Positions 16,485-25,924 are shown, counted from the stretch's first letter. The stretch: 64,000 nucleotides of DNA from Herbidospora yilanensis (GCF_001570565.1 NZ_BBXE01000020.1:186001-250000), one strand, 5' to 3'. Notes: generated by a model not told the origin, from the sequence alone. Program-made: numbers and translations.

Positions 16485-18857
16485 CTACGCGGCCGCCGAC
16501 TGCCCCACCGTCGCCGGGGTCAGCGCGATCTCCAGGACCTCACGCACGTCGCCGACGGCGTGGACCTCGAGATCGGCCAGCACCTCGGCCGGGACGTCGT
16601 CGAGATCGGGCTCGTTGCGGGCCGGGATCAGGACGGTCGTGATGCCCGCCCGGTGGGCGGCCAGCAGCTTCTGCTTGACGCCGCCGATCGGGAGGACCCG
16701 GCCGGTCAGCGACACCTCACCGGTCATCGCCACGTCATTGCGCACCGGACGCCCGCTGAGCAGCGAGGCCAGCGCGGTCGTCATGGTGACGCCGGCCGAG
16801 GGGCCGTCCTTCGGCACCGCGCCCGCCGGGACGTGGATGTGGACCTGGCGGTCCTTCAGCGACCCGACCGGCAGCTCCAGCTCCGCGCCGCGCGAGCGCA
16901 GGTAGGACAGCGCGATCTGGGCCGACTCCTTCATCACGTCACCGAGCTGACCGGTCAGGGTCACCCCGGTCGAGCCGGTCTCGGGGTCGGCCAGCGACGC
17001 CTCGACGTAGAGGACGTCACCGCCCGCGCCGGTCACCGCCAGGCCCGTCGAGACGCCGGGCACCGAGGTGCGCTGGCGCGACTCGGGCAGCGACGACTCG
17101 GGCACGTGGCGCGGCCGGCCGAGGTAGCCGACCAGGTCGGCGTCGGAGACGGTCAGCGGCAGCGCCCTGTCGCCGAGCGAGACCGCCGCGGCGACCTTGC
17201 GCAGCACCCGCGCGACCGCCCGCTCCAGGGAGCGCACGCCCGCCTCGCGGGTGTACTCCCCCGCGATGCGGCGCAGCGCCCCGTCGTCGATCGTGACCTC
17301 GTCGGGGGTCAGGCCCGCCTTCTCGAGCTGCCGGGGCAGCAGGTGGTCGCGGGCGATGACGACCTTCTCGTCCTCGGTGTAGCCGTCGAGGGTGACCACG
17401 TCCATGCGGTCGAGCAGCGGGCCGGGGATCTGCTCCAGGGCGTTGGCCGTGGCCAGGAACAGCACGTCGGACAGGTCGAGCTCGACCTCGAGGTAGTGGT
17501 CGCGGAAGGTGTGGTTCTGCGCCGGGTCGAGGACTTCGAGCAGCGCCGCCGTCGGGTCGCCCCGGTAGTCGGCGCCGACCTTGTCGACCTCGTCGAGCAG
17601 GACGACCGGGTTCATCGAGCCGGCCTCGCGGATCGCCCGGACGACGCGGCCGGGCAGCGCGCCGACGTAGGTGCGCCGGTGGCCGCGGATCTCCGCCTCG
17701 TCGCGGATGCCGCCCAGCGCGACCCGGACGAACTTGCGGCCCATGGCGCGGGCCACCGACTCGCCGAGCGAGGTCTTGCCGACTCCGGGAGGGCCGGCCA
17801 GCGCGAGCACCGCGCCGGACCGCCGCCCGCCGACGACGCCGAGCCCCTGGTCGGCGCGGCGCTTGCGGACCGCGAGGTATTCGATGATCCGGTCCTTCAC
17901 GTCCTCCAGGCCGGTGTGGTCGGCGTCGAGGATCGCGCGGGCGCCGGCGATGTCGTATTCGTCTTCGGTGCGGGTGTTCCACGGCAGGTCGAGGACGGTG
18001 TCGAGCCAGGTGCGGATCCAGCCGGTCTCGGGCGACTGGTCGGAGGTGCGCTCCAGCTTGTCGACCTCCTTGAGGGCCGCCTCGCGCACCTTCTCGGGCA
18101 GGTCGGCCGCCTCGACCCGGGCCCGGTAGTCCTCCTCCTCGGTCTCGGGGTCGCCGTTCAGCTCGGCCAGCTCCTTGCGGACCGCCGCGAGCTGCTGGCG
18201 GAGCAGGAACTCCCGCTGCTGCTTCTCCATGCCCTCCTGGACGTCCTTGCGGATCGTCTCGGCGACGTCGACCTCGGCGAGGTGGTCGCGGGCCCAGCCG
18301 ACGAGCTTCTCCAGCCGCTCGCCCGCGTCGGGGGTCTCCAGGAGCAGCAGCTTCTGGGCGGTCGACAACCAGGGCGCGTAGCCGGAGCTGTCGGCCAGCA
18401 CGGAGGCGTCGTCGATGCCGTTGACCTGGTCGACGACCTGCCAGGCGCCGCGCTTCTGCAGGATCGTGGTGGTGAGCGCCTTGTATTCCTTCATCAGGGA
18501 GCTGACCTTGGCGTCGGGCTCGCCGGCGGCCTTGGCCACGAGGGTGGCCTCGACCCACAGGGCCGCGCCGGGGCCGGTCGTGCCGGTGCCCACGCGGGCG
18601 CGCGAGACGCCCCGCACCACCGCGGCGGGCTCGCCTCCGGGCAGCCTGCCCACCTGCTCGACCACGGCGGTGACGCCGACCGCCCCGTAGTGCCCGTCGA
18701 TGCGGGGCACCAGGAGGACCTGCGGCTTCTTCGCGCCGGTGGCCTGGGCGGCCTCGATCGCCGCGCGCACCTCGGAGTCGGACAGATCGAGGGGGACGAC
18801 CATGCCGGGCAGGACGACCTCGTCGTCCAGCGGCAGGACGGGAAGGATCTCAGTCAT
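16485..18857 (-). CDS. lon: ATP-dependent protease Lon
   Basis: 790 residues, normal length. N-terminal substrate domain (about 1-190), AAA+ ATPase with Walker [13 protein letters not shown] and Walker [13 protein letters not shown], then the C-terminal protease with the Ser-Lys dyad in [10 protein letters not shown] and [13 protein letters not shown]. It degrades misfolded and regulatory proteins in the cytoplasm. GAGGAG lies seven bases before the ATG. Directly upstream is a HAIR-like inverted repeat, so heat-shock control by HspR is likely, as known for lon in Streptomyces. A terminator follows. Confidence 0.96.
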   Translation of the reverse strand: MTEILPVLPLDDEVVLPGMVVPLDLSDSEVRAAIEAAQATGAKKPQVLLVPRIDGHYGAVGVTAVVEQVGRLPGGEPAAVVRGVSRARVGTGTTGPGAALWVEATLVAKAAGEPDAKVSSLMKEYKALTTTILQKRGAWQVVDQVNGIDDASVLADSSGYAPWLSTAQKLLLLETPDAGERLEKLVGWARDHLAEVDVAETIRKDVQEGMEKQQREFLLRQQLAAVRKELAELNGDPETEEEDYRARVEAADLPEKVREAALKEVDKLERTSDQSPETGWIRTWLDTVLDLPWNTRTEDEYDIAGARAILDADHTGLEDVKDRIIEYLAVRKRRADQGLGVVGGRRSGAVLALAGPPGVGKTSLGESVARAMGRKFVRVALGGIRDEAEIRGHRRTYVGALPGRVVRAIREAGSMNPVVLLDEVDKVGADYRGDPTAALLEVLDPAQNHTFRDHYLEVELDLSDVLFLATANALEQIPGPLLDRMDVVTLDGYTEDEKVVIARDHLLPRQLEKAGLTPDEVTIDDGALRRIAGEYTREAGVRSLERAVARVLRKVAAAVSLGDRALPLTVSDADLVGYLGRPRHVPESSLPESRQRTSVPGVSTGLAVTGAGGDVLYVEASLADPETGSTGVTLTGQLGDVMKESAQIALSYLRSRGAELELPVGSLKDRQVHIHVPAGAVPKDGPSAGVTMTTALASLLSGRPVRNDVAMTGEVSLTGRVLPIGGVKQKLLAAHRAGITTVLIPARNEPDLDDVPAEVLADLEVHAVGDVREVLEIALTPATVGQSAAA

Positions 18858-18871
18858 GCGTGCTCCTCAGG

Positions 18872-18892
18872 CTTGAGTTATATGCGCTCAAC
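18872..18892. promoter_or_regulatory. HAIR-like HspR operator upstream of lon
   Basis: CTTGAGT-TATATGC-GCTCAAC, against the actinobacterial HAIR consensus CTTGAGT-N7-ACTCAAG. The left half is perfect, the right half matches five of seven bases, and the spacer is exactly seven. It lies 15 bases before the lon start codon. The HspR repressor acts at such sites on dnaK, clpB and lon in Streptomyces; hspR itself is not in this window. Confidence 0.75.
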
Positions 18893-18968
18893 TAAGGCGA
18901 GTCCCATGATGTTCCCAAGCTTGCGTGCGTTCGCTGAGAGCGATCGTAATTCTGTAATCACGTTTAAC

Positions 18969-18992
18969 GACAGGCTGTCATCAACCTGTTGA
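18969..18992. promoter_or_regulatory. Palindromes upstream of heme oxygenase, possible TetR operator
   Basis: Two adjacent palindromes: GACAGGCTGTC (18969-18979) and TCAACCTGTTGA (18981-18992), 58-81 bases before the heme oxygenase start. A TetR gene is the second gene of that operon, so autoregulation here is plausible. No experimental consensus is known to me for this TetR. Confidence 0.35.
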
Positions 18993-19049
18993 CGATCGCG
19001 GCGAAGGTTTGTGACACTTCGTCATGAACGACACTCTGAGGAGCCTGCG

Positions 19050-19691
19050 ATGGGTTTTGCCGAGGTCCTGCGGACCGCGACCTGGACCGACCACGAGTCC
19101 GCGGAGGACGACAACTACCTGAAGAACCTGATGGCAGGACGGCTCAGTCCCGAGGCCTACGGCGAGATGGTCGCCCAGCACTACTTCGCCTATGTGGCCC
19201 TCGACGGCGCGTCCAGGCGGCTGGCCGGCGATCCCGTCGCCGGGGCCTTCGTCTTCCCCGAGCTCTACCGGGAGGAGGCGCTCGTCCGCGACCTCACGGC
19301 CATCTACGGCGACGACTGGGCCGCGCGGGTCGCCCCCAGCAAGCCGACCCAGACGCTCGTCGCCCGGATCAACCAGGTTTCTGACTGGCCGGGCGGATAT
19401 GTGGCGCACCACTACACTCGTTACCTCGGCGACCTGTCCGGCGGGCAGTTCATCCGGCTGGAACTGCAGAAGATCTACGGCTACGGCAAGGGGGGCGGGG
19501 TGGACTTCTACCACTTCGACATCGGCAGCCTCCCCCGCTTCAAGGACGAATACCGGCGCCGCCTCGACGCCCTCGGCGAGAGCCTCGACGAGGCCGGTCG
19601 CCAGCGGATCATCCGGGAGACCCGGCTCGCCTACCAGCTCAACACCGAGGTGCTCGGCGACCTGGGCCGGGTGGCCACGGTGGCGGCCTGA
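19050..19691 (+). CDS. hmuO: Heme oxygenase (biliverdin-producing)
   Basis: 213 residues, all-helical. It opens heme to biliverdin, CO and Fe2+. The proximal heme ligand is His15 in WTDHESAE, and the distal helix carries the diagnostic GDLSGGQFI. ATG 19050 has GAGGAG seven bases upstream. A TetR regulator starts two bases after its stop, so they form an operon, probably iron or heme responsive. The electron donor is not encoded beside it. Similar in size and motifs to HmuO of Corynebacterium. Confidence 0.92.
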   Translation: MGFAEVLRTATWTDHESAEDDNYLKNLMAGRLSPEAYGEMVAQHYFAYVALDGASRRLAGDPVAGAFVFPELYREEALVRDLTAIYGDDWAARVAPSKPTQTLVARINQVSDWPGGYVAHHYTRYLGDLSGGQFIRLELQKIYGYGKGGGVDFYHFDIGSLPRFKDEYRRRLDALGESLDEAGRQRIIRETRLAYQLNTEVLGDLGRVATVAA

Positions 19692-19692
19692 C

Positions 19693-20292
19693 GTGCCGCG
19701 CATCTCGGCCGCCACGATCGGCGAGCACCGCGCCCAGACCCAGGAGAAGATCCTGGAGGCCATCGCGCGGCTGGCCCGCAGGCAGGGCATCGACGCGATC
19801 TCGATGACCGAGCTGGCGGCCGAGGCGGGCATCACCCGGACCGTCCTCTACAACTACTTCCCCGACAAGACGGCGCTGCTGCTGGCCTTCACCGAGCGGG
19901 TGACCCACTACTTCGTCGAGAGCTACGCCCGCGGCCTGCCCGCCGACGCCTCGCCGTCGGTCCGGCTGCGGGCGTTCGTGCGGCTCCAGCTCACCGGCCT
20001 GGTCGCCCACCCCCACCCGGGGGCCGCCGACCTGTCGGCCACCCTCGGGCCCGATGCCTACCAGCGGCTGGCCGCCCACGTCGCGCCGATGCAGGCCATC
20101 CTGCGGGAGATCATCCAGAGCGGCGTCGACTCCGGCGAGTTCCGCACCTCCGACGTCGAGGCCGCCGCGCGGGCGGTGCTGGCGGTGCTCGGGTCGGAGC
20201 GCATCCCGCTGACCGAGGGCGGCCGGACCCTGGAGGAGGCCGAGGAGTTCGTCTCCGCCTTCTGCCTGCGCGCCCTCGGGCCGGGAGACTAG
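19693..20292 (+). CDS. TetR/AcrR family regulator
   Basis: 199 residues, GTG start one base after the heme oxygenase stop. The N-terminal helix-turn-helix is ISMTELAAEAGITRTVLYNYF (read in two parts: ISMTELAAEAGI and TRTVLYNYFPDKTALL). The C-terminal ligand domain is helical with no recognised motif. Co-transcription with heme oxygenase suggests it senses heme, a breakdown product or iron state. The last four bases overlap the stop of the convergent P450 gene (CTAG), so each stop codon lies inside the other's reading. Confidence 0.9.
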   Translation: MPRISAATIGEHRAQTQEKILEAIARLARRQGIDAISMTELAAEAGITRTVLYNYFPDKTALLLAFTERVTHYFVESYARGLPADASPSVRLRAFVRLQLTGLVAHPHPGAADLSATLGPDAYQRLAAHVAPMQAILREIIQSGVDSGEFRTSDVEAAARAVLAVLGSERIPLTEGGRTLEEAEEFVSAFCLRALGPGD

Positions 20293-21455
20293 AGGCTCAG
20301 CGGCATGCCTCCGTGGTGCAGGCGGAAGTCGTCCACCTCGGCGGGATCGACCGCCAGGCGCAGCGTGCCGAGCTCGCGGGCGACGCGGTCGAACATGATC
20401 CGGGCCTCCAGGCGGCCCAGCGCCGCGCCCAGGCAGAAGTGCACGCCGTGCCCGAAGGCGATGTGCCGGCCGGCGTCGGGCCGGTGGACGTCGAACACGT
20501 CGGGATCGGCGAACACCTCCGGGTCGCGGTTGGCGCCCCACAACGACAGGGCCACCCGCTCGTACGCCGGGATGACGCCACCGGCCAGGTCGAGGTCGCG
20601 GAAGGCGAATCGGGGCGGGACGATCTCGACCGGGCCGCGGAAGCGCAGCGTCTCCTCCACGACCGCGCCCGCCAGCGACGGGTCCGCCCGCAGGTCCCGC
20701 CACTGGTCCGGATGCGTGAGCAGCAGCCGCACCCCGTTGACGATGACGTCGACCGTGGTCTCCTGACCGGCGATGAGCAGCAGTTGCACCATCGCGACCA
20801 GTTCGTCGCGGTCGAGCGCGTCGCCGCCGGCCTCCAGGGCGACGAGCTCGGAGATCAGGTCGTCGGCCGGGGCCTTCCGGCGGAGGGCGGCCAGGTCGTC
20901 GACGTAGGCGGCGAACGCCAGCGTGGCCGAGCCGTCCCAGTCGGAGGCCGACACGATGGTCGCCGACCAGGCCCGGAACATCCCCCGGTCCTCCTCGGGC
21001 ACCCCGACGAGCTGGGCGATCACGTTGACCGGCAGCGGGTCGGCCAGGTCGGCCACGCCGTCGAAGGAGCCCAGCTCCCGCGCGCGGGCGACCAGCCCGT
21101 CGGCGACCTCGGCGATCCACGGCTCCAGACGTGCCACCATCCGGGCCGTGAACGCCCGGCTGACCAGCCCGCGCAGGCGGGTGTGGTCGGGCGGGTCGAG
21201 GGAGATGAGCTGGCGGGCCGCGATCCGCTCGGCCTCCGTTTCCCCGTGCGTGTGCCAGGGGAGCCGGTGGCCGATCTCCGGGTGCCGCAGTCCTTCGAGC
21301 ACGTCGGCGTGCCGGGCCACCACCCAGAACCGGTTCCCCCCGGGGTCGATCTGCGGGACGGGCCGGCCCGCGGCCCGCACGCGCGCGTAGAACGTGTGCG
21401 GGTCGCGGCGGGTGGCGGGCTCCCAGAGCTCCGAGAGCCCGAACTCGGTGGTCAT
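20289..21455 (-). CDS. Cytochrome P450
   Basis: 388 residues, soluble bacterial class I type. I-helix oxygen-activation motif LLIAGQETTVD, K-helix EETLRFR (ExxR), and heme Cys loop AFGHGVHFCLGAALG. It needs an external ferredoxin and reductase, neither of which is adjacent. The ATG at 21455 lies two bases after the stop of the GH127 gene on the same strand with little room for a ribosome site, so expression probably depends on read-through. Substrate unknown. Convergent with tetR. Confidence 0.92.
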   Translation of the reverse strand: MTTEFGLSELWEPATRRDPHTFYARVRAAGRPVPQIDPGGNRFWVVARHADVLEGLRHPEIGHRLPWHTHGETEAERIAARQLISLDPPDHTRLRGLVSRAFTARMVARLEPWIAEVADGLVARARELGSFDGVADLADPLPVNVIAQLVGVPEEDRGMFRAWSATIVSASDWDGSATLAFAAYVDDLAALRRKAPADDLISELVALEAGGDALDRDELVAMVQLLLIAGQETTVDVIVNGVRLLLTHPDQWRDLRADPSLAGAVVEETLRFRGPVEIVPPRFAFRDLDLAGGVIPAYERVALSLWGANRDPEVFADPDVFDVHRPDAGRHIAFGHGVHFCLGAALGRLEARIMFDRVARELGTLRLAVDPAEVDDFRLHHGGMPLSL

Positions 21456-21457
21456 CC

Positions 21458-24400
21458 TTACTTGGCCGCGTACTGCTTGACGATCTCGGTCGTGACCTCG
21501 TCGCCGCCGACCGTGCCGGTCAGGGTGACCGTGACCTCGCCCGCGGGCAGGGCCGCGGCGCGGACCGCGAACTGCTGGAACGCGGACTTGCCGGGGGCCA
21601 CGCCGGCGAACGACTTCGAGCCGTAGGCCGTCTCGATCACGACGTCGACGGGGGCGTCGTGGTCGTTCACCACGCGGACGGCCAGGTAGGCCGAGCCGCC
21701 GATGAACCGGGCCTCGGGGGTGACCGTGGCCGGGAGCTCCGCCTCGGGCGCGAGCTCGGCGCGGGCGCTGTCGGCGGCGGCCACGATCGCGGCCTTCTGC
21801 TCGGCGGTCAGCAGCCCCGCCGTCACGAACGCGTCGGCGGTGGAGTTCACCTTGGCCATGAACGCGGCGTGCGTCGCGAACGGGGCCTGGTCCCAGAGCA
21901 CGTCCAGGAAGGTCAGGCCGTCGGTGCCGGGCGAGACGACGCCGGTGACCGGCACGTCGTAGTTCGGCAGGCCGTCGTCGCGCTTCACGTTGGGCACGCC
22001 CGAGTCCACGCCGCCGAAGACGATCTTCGGTTCGACCCGGCGGAAGTAGGCCGAGTGGGCCTGGGTGTCGCCGACGTACCAGGGGCGGAGGTTGAAGCCG
22101 CCCGTGGTGAACAGCGGGTCGCCGGCCGCGTTGACGCCGTTCGCCGTGATGGCCGCGCGCGAGTAGTCGCCGTCGCGCTTGAGGTGGCGGTAGAGCGTCA
22201 GCTCGCGGTAGGCGCCGCCGCCGGGGTTGCCGAGGATCGGCATGAGCAGCGGGCCCCACATGATCGACTGGGTGTCGGGGCGGTCGATGGCACGCTCGAT
22301 CCGGATGCTGAACGGCATCGAGATCTCGATCGTGTCGCCGGTGTGCCAGGTGCGGCTCAGGGTCAGGTAGGTGCCCGGGGTCGGGGTCTCCAGCGACTGG
22401 AGCACGCCGTTGATCTTCACCTGGTAGCCGCTGACGGCCCACTTGGGCACCCGCAGCCGGATGTCGAACTGCCCGCCGCCGGCGATCGTGAGCTTGGTGC
22501 CGGCCTGGCGCGGGAAGTTCGTCTCCTGGGTCAGGGTGACGTTCTTCTCCGACCAGGTCACCGTCGAGGGCAGGAACTGGTTGACCCAGATGGCCGAGCC
22601 GTCGGCCGACTTGAAGTAGGTCGCCTCCTGGTACTTGGTGTGGATCTCCAGGCCGGTGCCGCCGCAGCAGGTGCCGGTGTTGCCGTAGGACTTGCCCGCG
22701 CCGGGGGTCAGCGGCTGGAAGTAGGTGACCTGCGGGTTGGCCGTGCCGGCCGAGTCGGCCCGCGAGCCGGCGAGCTGGTTGAACAGGGCCCGCTCGTAGT
22801 AGTCCATGTAGGCCGGGTCCTGCGTGTGGAAGAACAGGTTCCGGGCCAGCTTGGCCACGTTGTAGATCGAGCACGTCTCGGCGCCGCCCTGGGCGATCGC
22901 GTTGGCGATGTTGTCCCGGTTCTGGAACATCTCGATGTTGTTGTTGGAGCCCGGGTAGTTACCGCCGAGGCCGCCGTGGGAGAACATGCGGTGCGGCACC
23001 AGCATGCCGAAGAAGTTCTCGGCGGCCTTGAGGTAGTCGTCGCCGCCGCCCTGCTCGAAGATCCGCATGTAGCCCGAGAAGCCGGGCACGTGCTGGTTGA
23101 CGTGCAGGCGGGCCGGGCGCCTGCGGCCGTAGGCGAGCGGGTTGGTGACCGTGAGGATGTCGCGGTTCTCGACGGTCGCGCCGAAGAGGGACTCGCGGTT
23201 GTCGAAGAACTTGGCCGTCTCCAGGTGCTTGGGGTCGCCGGTCAGCGCGTGGATCTCGGCGAACACCTCGTTGGCGCCGCCCAGCTCGCCGGCGATGTAG
23301 GTGTCCCACATCAGGTTGAGGTTGTCGCGGGTGATGGGGCCCGTGTAGTTCGGGTGGTTCTTGTCGCCGGTGCTCAGGGCGTTGTGCGCCCAGTCGGCCA
23401 TCTTGACGGCGATGTCGCGGGCCTTGGTGTTGCCGGTCAGCGTGTACGCGTCCAGCAGGCCCCTGACGATCTTGTGCTGCGTGTACCACGGCGCCCACAC
23501 GTTGGTGGCGGCGTTGCCGCCGTACTGGGCGTAGCGGGGCGGGCCGACGCGGATGACGGCGTCCTCCGGGATGGCGCCCAGGTAGCCGGCGTAGACGGGC
23601 TTCCAGAGCGCGCCGCCCGACTGCGGGATGGCGACGATGCCGGCGGGACGGTTGTTGGGCGAGGAGTCGAGCGCGGAGGCGCCGTCGGTCTCGTCGAACC
23701 GGTACCAGGCGATGTTGCCGCCGCCCGTGGTGCCGGCGGCCGAGGTCTGGAGGGAGGTGATCTCGGCGGCGCTCAGGGCGCGGTCGAAGATGTGGAACTC
23801 GTCGACGCTCGCGTTGAGCATCGCGTCCCCGTAGGCCGAGCGGCCGATCCAGACGTTGCCCGGGACCCCGAGGCTGGTCGGGTTGAGCGTCATGTTCGGG
23901 TTGGTGCCGGCGACGGCGCCGTTGACGTACAGGGTGCCGACGGTGCCCGAGAGGGTGACGGCCAGGTGCACCCACTGGCCGGTCGGGATCGCGGTGGTCC
24001 CGTTGATCTGCTGCTCGCCGCCGCTGCCCGTGGTGGTGATGGCGAACCGGGGCGGGTTGCCGGTGACGCCGGCGCGGGCGGTGAGGAACATGTTGACCGC
24101 GGTGCTCTGGCCGAAGTCGAAGACCCGGCTCCAGTTCTGCGCGGCGGCGAGGTTGACCCAGGTCGCGATCGTGAAGTTGGTGAGCTGGGACACCGCCTCC
24201 TGGGGCAGTTTGACGTGCTCGGCGTTGCTGCCGCCGTTGAGCTTCAGGGCGTTGCCGAACTTCCCGGCCACCCGGCCGATGGGCAGCGCCTCCGGCTCCT
24301 CCGGGTCTCCGGGGGCGGTCAGGCGGGCGGTGATGGCGTCCTGGCAGGCGCCGAGTTCGTTGACCATCCAGTCGAGCTTGGTCTTGTAGACCGCCTCGCC

Positions 24401-24826
24401 CTGGTCGGCGTAGGCCTGGGCCAGGGCGCTCATGTAGTGACCGGCCCAGTGGCCGCTCAGCAGGCCGCCGTCCTCCCAGCCGCCGGGTGCGGTCACGCCC
24501 GCGGGGTTCGGCCGGCCGGCCTGGTTGTTGAACAGGAAGAGGAAACGGCGCTCGTCGAACGCCTGCAGGAACGCCTTCATCCGGTCGCGCTTCTCCTGCA
24601 GCAACCCGGTCTTCAGGCTGATCTCGTGCAGCCAGAACGGCCTGACCGGGGTGTTGCTCCCGGCGCCGACATAGGGGATACCGGCCAGGGACTCGGTGAC
24701 GTTCGCGGTCGCGGCCTGGGCCGTGCCCGCCTGAACGCCGTTGGTCGTCGCGGCTAAGGCCACCCCGATGGCCGACGTCCGCACGAAGGTGCGGCGGCTC
24801 ATTCCTGACTTCTCGGATGCCGTCAT
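21458..24826 (-). CDS. Secreted GH127-type (DUF1680) glycosidase with inserted LamG domain
   Basis: 1122 residues. A twin-arginine signal (SRRTFVRTS, residues 10-18) predicts export of a folded protein, with a cut near residue 39. The (alpha/alpha)6 barrel has two parts, about 50-185 and 395 onward. A concanavalin-like LamG domain (about 185-395; GKFGNALKLNGG, FTIATWVN) is inserted between them. Family zinc/catalytic residues are visible: GGAETCSIYN and GTCCGGTG, matching the Glu-Cys and Cys-Cys ligands of beta-L-arabinofuranosidases. It probably releases arabinofuranose or a related sugar from plant glycans. Two LacI-type operators lie upstream. The P450 follows after two bases. Confidence 0.88.
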   Translation of the reverse strand: MTASEKSGMSRRTFVRTSAIGVALAATTNGVQAGTAQAATANVTESLAGIPYVGAGSNTPVRPFWLHEISLKTGLLQEKRDRMKAFLQAFDERRFLFLFNNQAGRPNPAGVTAPGGWEDGGLLSGHWAGHYMSALAQAYADQGEAVYKTKLDWMVNELGACQDAITARLTAPGDPEEPEALPIGRVAGKFGNALKLNGGSNAEHVKLPQEAVSQLTNFTIATWVNLAAAQNWSRVFDFGQSTAVNMFLTARAGVTGNPPRFAITTTGSGGEQQINGTTAIPTGQWVHLAVTLSGTVGTLYVNGAVAGTNPNMTLNPTSLGVPGNVWIGRSAYGDAMLNASVDEFHIFDRALSAAEITSLQTSAAGTTGGGNIAWYRFDETDGASALDSSPNNRPAGIVAIPQSGGALWKPVYAGYLGAIPEDAVIRVGPPRYAQYGGNAATNVWAPWYTQHKIVRGLLDAYTLTGNTKARDIAVKMADWAHNALSTGDKNHPNYTGPITRDNLNLMWDTYIAGELGGANEVFAEIHALTGDPKHLETAKFFDNRESLFGATVENRDILTVTNPLAYGRRRPARLHVNQHVPGFSGYMRIFEQGGGDDYLKAAENFFGMLVPHRMFSHGGLGGNYPGSNNNIEMFQNRDNIANAIAQGGAETCSIYNVAKLARNLFFHTQDPAYMDYYERALFNQLAGSRADSAGTANPQVTYFQPLTPGAGKSYGNTGTCCGGTGLEIHTKYQEATYFKSADGSAIWVNQFLPSTVTWSEKNVTLTQETNFPRQAGTKLTIAGGGQFDIRLRVPKWAVSGYQVKINGVLQSLETPTPGTYLTLSRTWHTGDTIEISMPFSIRIERAIDRPDTQSIMWGPLLMPILGNPGGGAYRELTLYRHLKRDGDYSRAAITANGVNAAGDPLFTTGGFNLRPWYVGDTQAHSAYFRRVEPKIVFGGVDSGVPNVKRDDGLPNYDVPVTGVVSPGTDGLTFLDVLWDQAPFATHAAFMAKVNSTADAFVTAGLLTAEQKAAIVAAADSARAELAPEAELPATVTPEARFIGGSAYLAVRVVNDHDAPVDVVIETAYGSKSFAGVAPGKSAFQQFAVRAAALPAGEVTVTLTGTVGGDEVTTEIVKQYAAK

Positions 24827-24861
24827 GGCCTTCCCTTCACTTGCAAGGCTCGACCCTCGAT

Positions 24862-24930
24862 TGTTAGCGCTAACACCGCCAGAACACCGCTCAGCCGAGG
24901 GGATTTCTCTTGAGATTGTTAGCGTTCACA
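24862..24930. promoter_or_regulatory. Two LacI-family operators upstream of the GH127 gene
   Basis: TGTTAGCGCTAACA at 24862-24875 is a perfect palindrome, and TGTTAGCGTTCACA at 24917-24930 is a second, imperfect copy 55 bases away (centre to centre). The TGTTAGCG core is typical of LacI/GalR sugar repressors in actinobacteria. Spacing of about five helical turns would suit looping or cooperative binding. The cognate repressor is not in the window. Confidence 0.75.
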
Positions 24931-25031
24931 CAAAGAAGGCACCAGAGCGGCGTGTTCAACCGTTACCGATGCGTTACAGACGTGGGAAATCCAGTGGAAC
25001 CGCCACATTCCACGCGGCTAGCGTCAACCGG

Positions 25032-25706
25032 ATGACCCCTCAGCTCGCCGCGCTCTCCATCGACGCGCACGACCCACCCGCGCTCGCCCGGTTCTGGGGC
25101 GAGTTCCTCGGCTGGCAGGCGGACGGCGCCACCACGCTGCTGCCCGCCGACGATACCGGCTTCCGCCTGCGGTTCCTCCCGACGCGGGAGCCGAAGACCC
25201 GGGAGAACCCGATGCACTTCGACCTCACCAGCGACTCGGACGACGGGCAGCGGGCGACCGTGGCCAGGGCGCTCGCCCTGGGGGCCCGGCACATCGACGT
25301 CGGGCAGCTCCCCGAGGAGGAGCACGTCGTGCTCGCCGACCCCGAGGGCAACGAGTTCTGCGTCATCGAGGCGGGCAACACGTTCCTCGCCGAGTGCGGG
25401 TTCATCGGGGCGCTCGCGTGCGACGGGTCGCAGGCGGTCGGCTACTTCTGGAGCGCGGCCCTGGGCTGGCCCCTGGTGTGGGACCAGAACGAGGAGACCG
25501 CGATCCGGTCGCCGCACGGCGGCCCGAAGATCACCTGGGGCGGCCCGCCGCTGCCGGTCAAGACCGGGAGGAACCGGCTGCACTTCGACATCGCCCAGGT
25601 GGAGATCGACCGGCTGGTCGCCCTCGGGGCGACCCGGCTCGGCGCCGCCGGTGACCGGGTGCTCATGGCCGACCCCGACGGCAACGAGTTCTGCGTGCTC
25701 GGCTGA
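25032..25706 (+). CDS. VOC family protein, two-domain glyoxalase-like
   Basis: 224 residues made of two tandem VOC modules (about 1-115 and 116-224), each ending with the same motif: LADPEGNEFCVIE and [13 protein letters not shown]. Conserved metal-site positions include His in NPMHFDL and in NRLHFDI. Family members bind antibiotics or act as metal-dependent dioxygenases or isomerases; the substrate cannot be told. Single gene. Its 3' third overlaps an open frame on the other strand that starts as a small membrane protein. Confidence 0.87.
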   Translation: MTPQLAALSIDAHDPPALARFWGEFLGWQADGATTLLPADDTGFRLRFLPTREPKTRENPMHFDLTSDSDDGQRATVARALALGARHIDVGQLPEEEHVVLADPEGNEFCVIEAGNTFLAECGFIGALACDGSQAVGYFWSAALGWPLVWDQNEETAIRSPHGGPKITWGGPPLPVKTGRNRLHFDIAQVEIDRLVALGATRLGAAGDRVLMADPDGNEFCVLG

Positions 25707-25924
25707 TCACGATGGACCATGACCGCCGCCGCGCCCATCAGCACGGCGGCCAGGATCGTGGCCAGCACGATCAGGGTCATCTCGGTCCGGCTCACCTCCC
25801 ACTGGAAGCGCCCCCGGGCCATCTCGGCGCAGGTGGCGTTCAGCCGGTCGATGCGCGCCGCGAAGGCGCGGTCCTGCTCGCGGAGATGGCGGGCCATCTC
25901 CGCGAGGACACGGTCGTCATCCAC
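25442..25924 (-). CDS. Small membrane protein coupled to ctaD
   Basis: 160 residues from the GTG at 25924, which overlaps the ctaD stop by eight bases. The first 75 residues look real: an acidic/basic amphipathic helix ([20 protein letters not shown], reminiscent of the DUF3040 family) followed by one membrane helix ([20 protein letters not shown]). The frame then stays open for another 85 low-complexity residues antisense to the VOC gene, which probably are not a designed domain. A start at 25948 is also possible. It may be a cytochrome-oxidase-associated membrane protein; function unknown. Confidence 0.5.
   Translation of the reverse strand: MDDDRVLAEMARHLREQDRAFAARIDRLNATCAEMARGRFQWEVSRTEMTLIVLATILAAVLMGAAAVMVHRDQPSTQNSLPSGSAMSTRSPAAPSRVAPRATSRSISTWAMSKCSRFLPVLTGSGGPPQVIFGPPCGDRIAVSSFWSHTRGQPRAALQK

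Noticed and set aside
15405-18992. Very long open frame on the plus strand antisense to GlxA and lon
   Set aside because: Composition is that of reverse-complement high-GC code (runs of Gly, Arg, Asp, Val), with no motifs. The minus strand carries unmistakable lon and glxA.
21659-24757. 1032-codon open frame on the plus strand opposite the GH127 gene
   Set aside because: Low-complexity shadow; the minus strand has a Tat signal and GH127 motifs.
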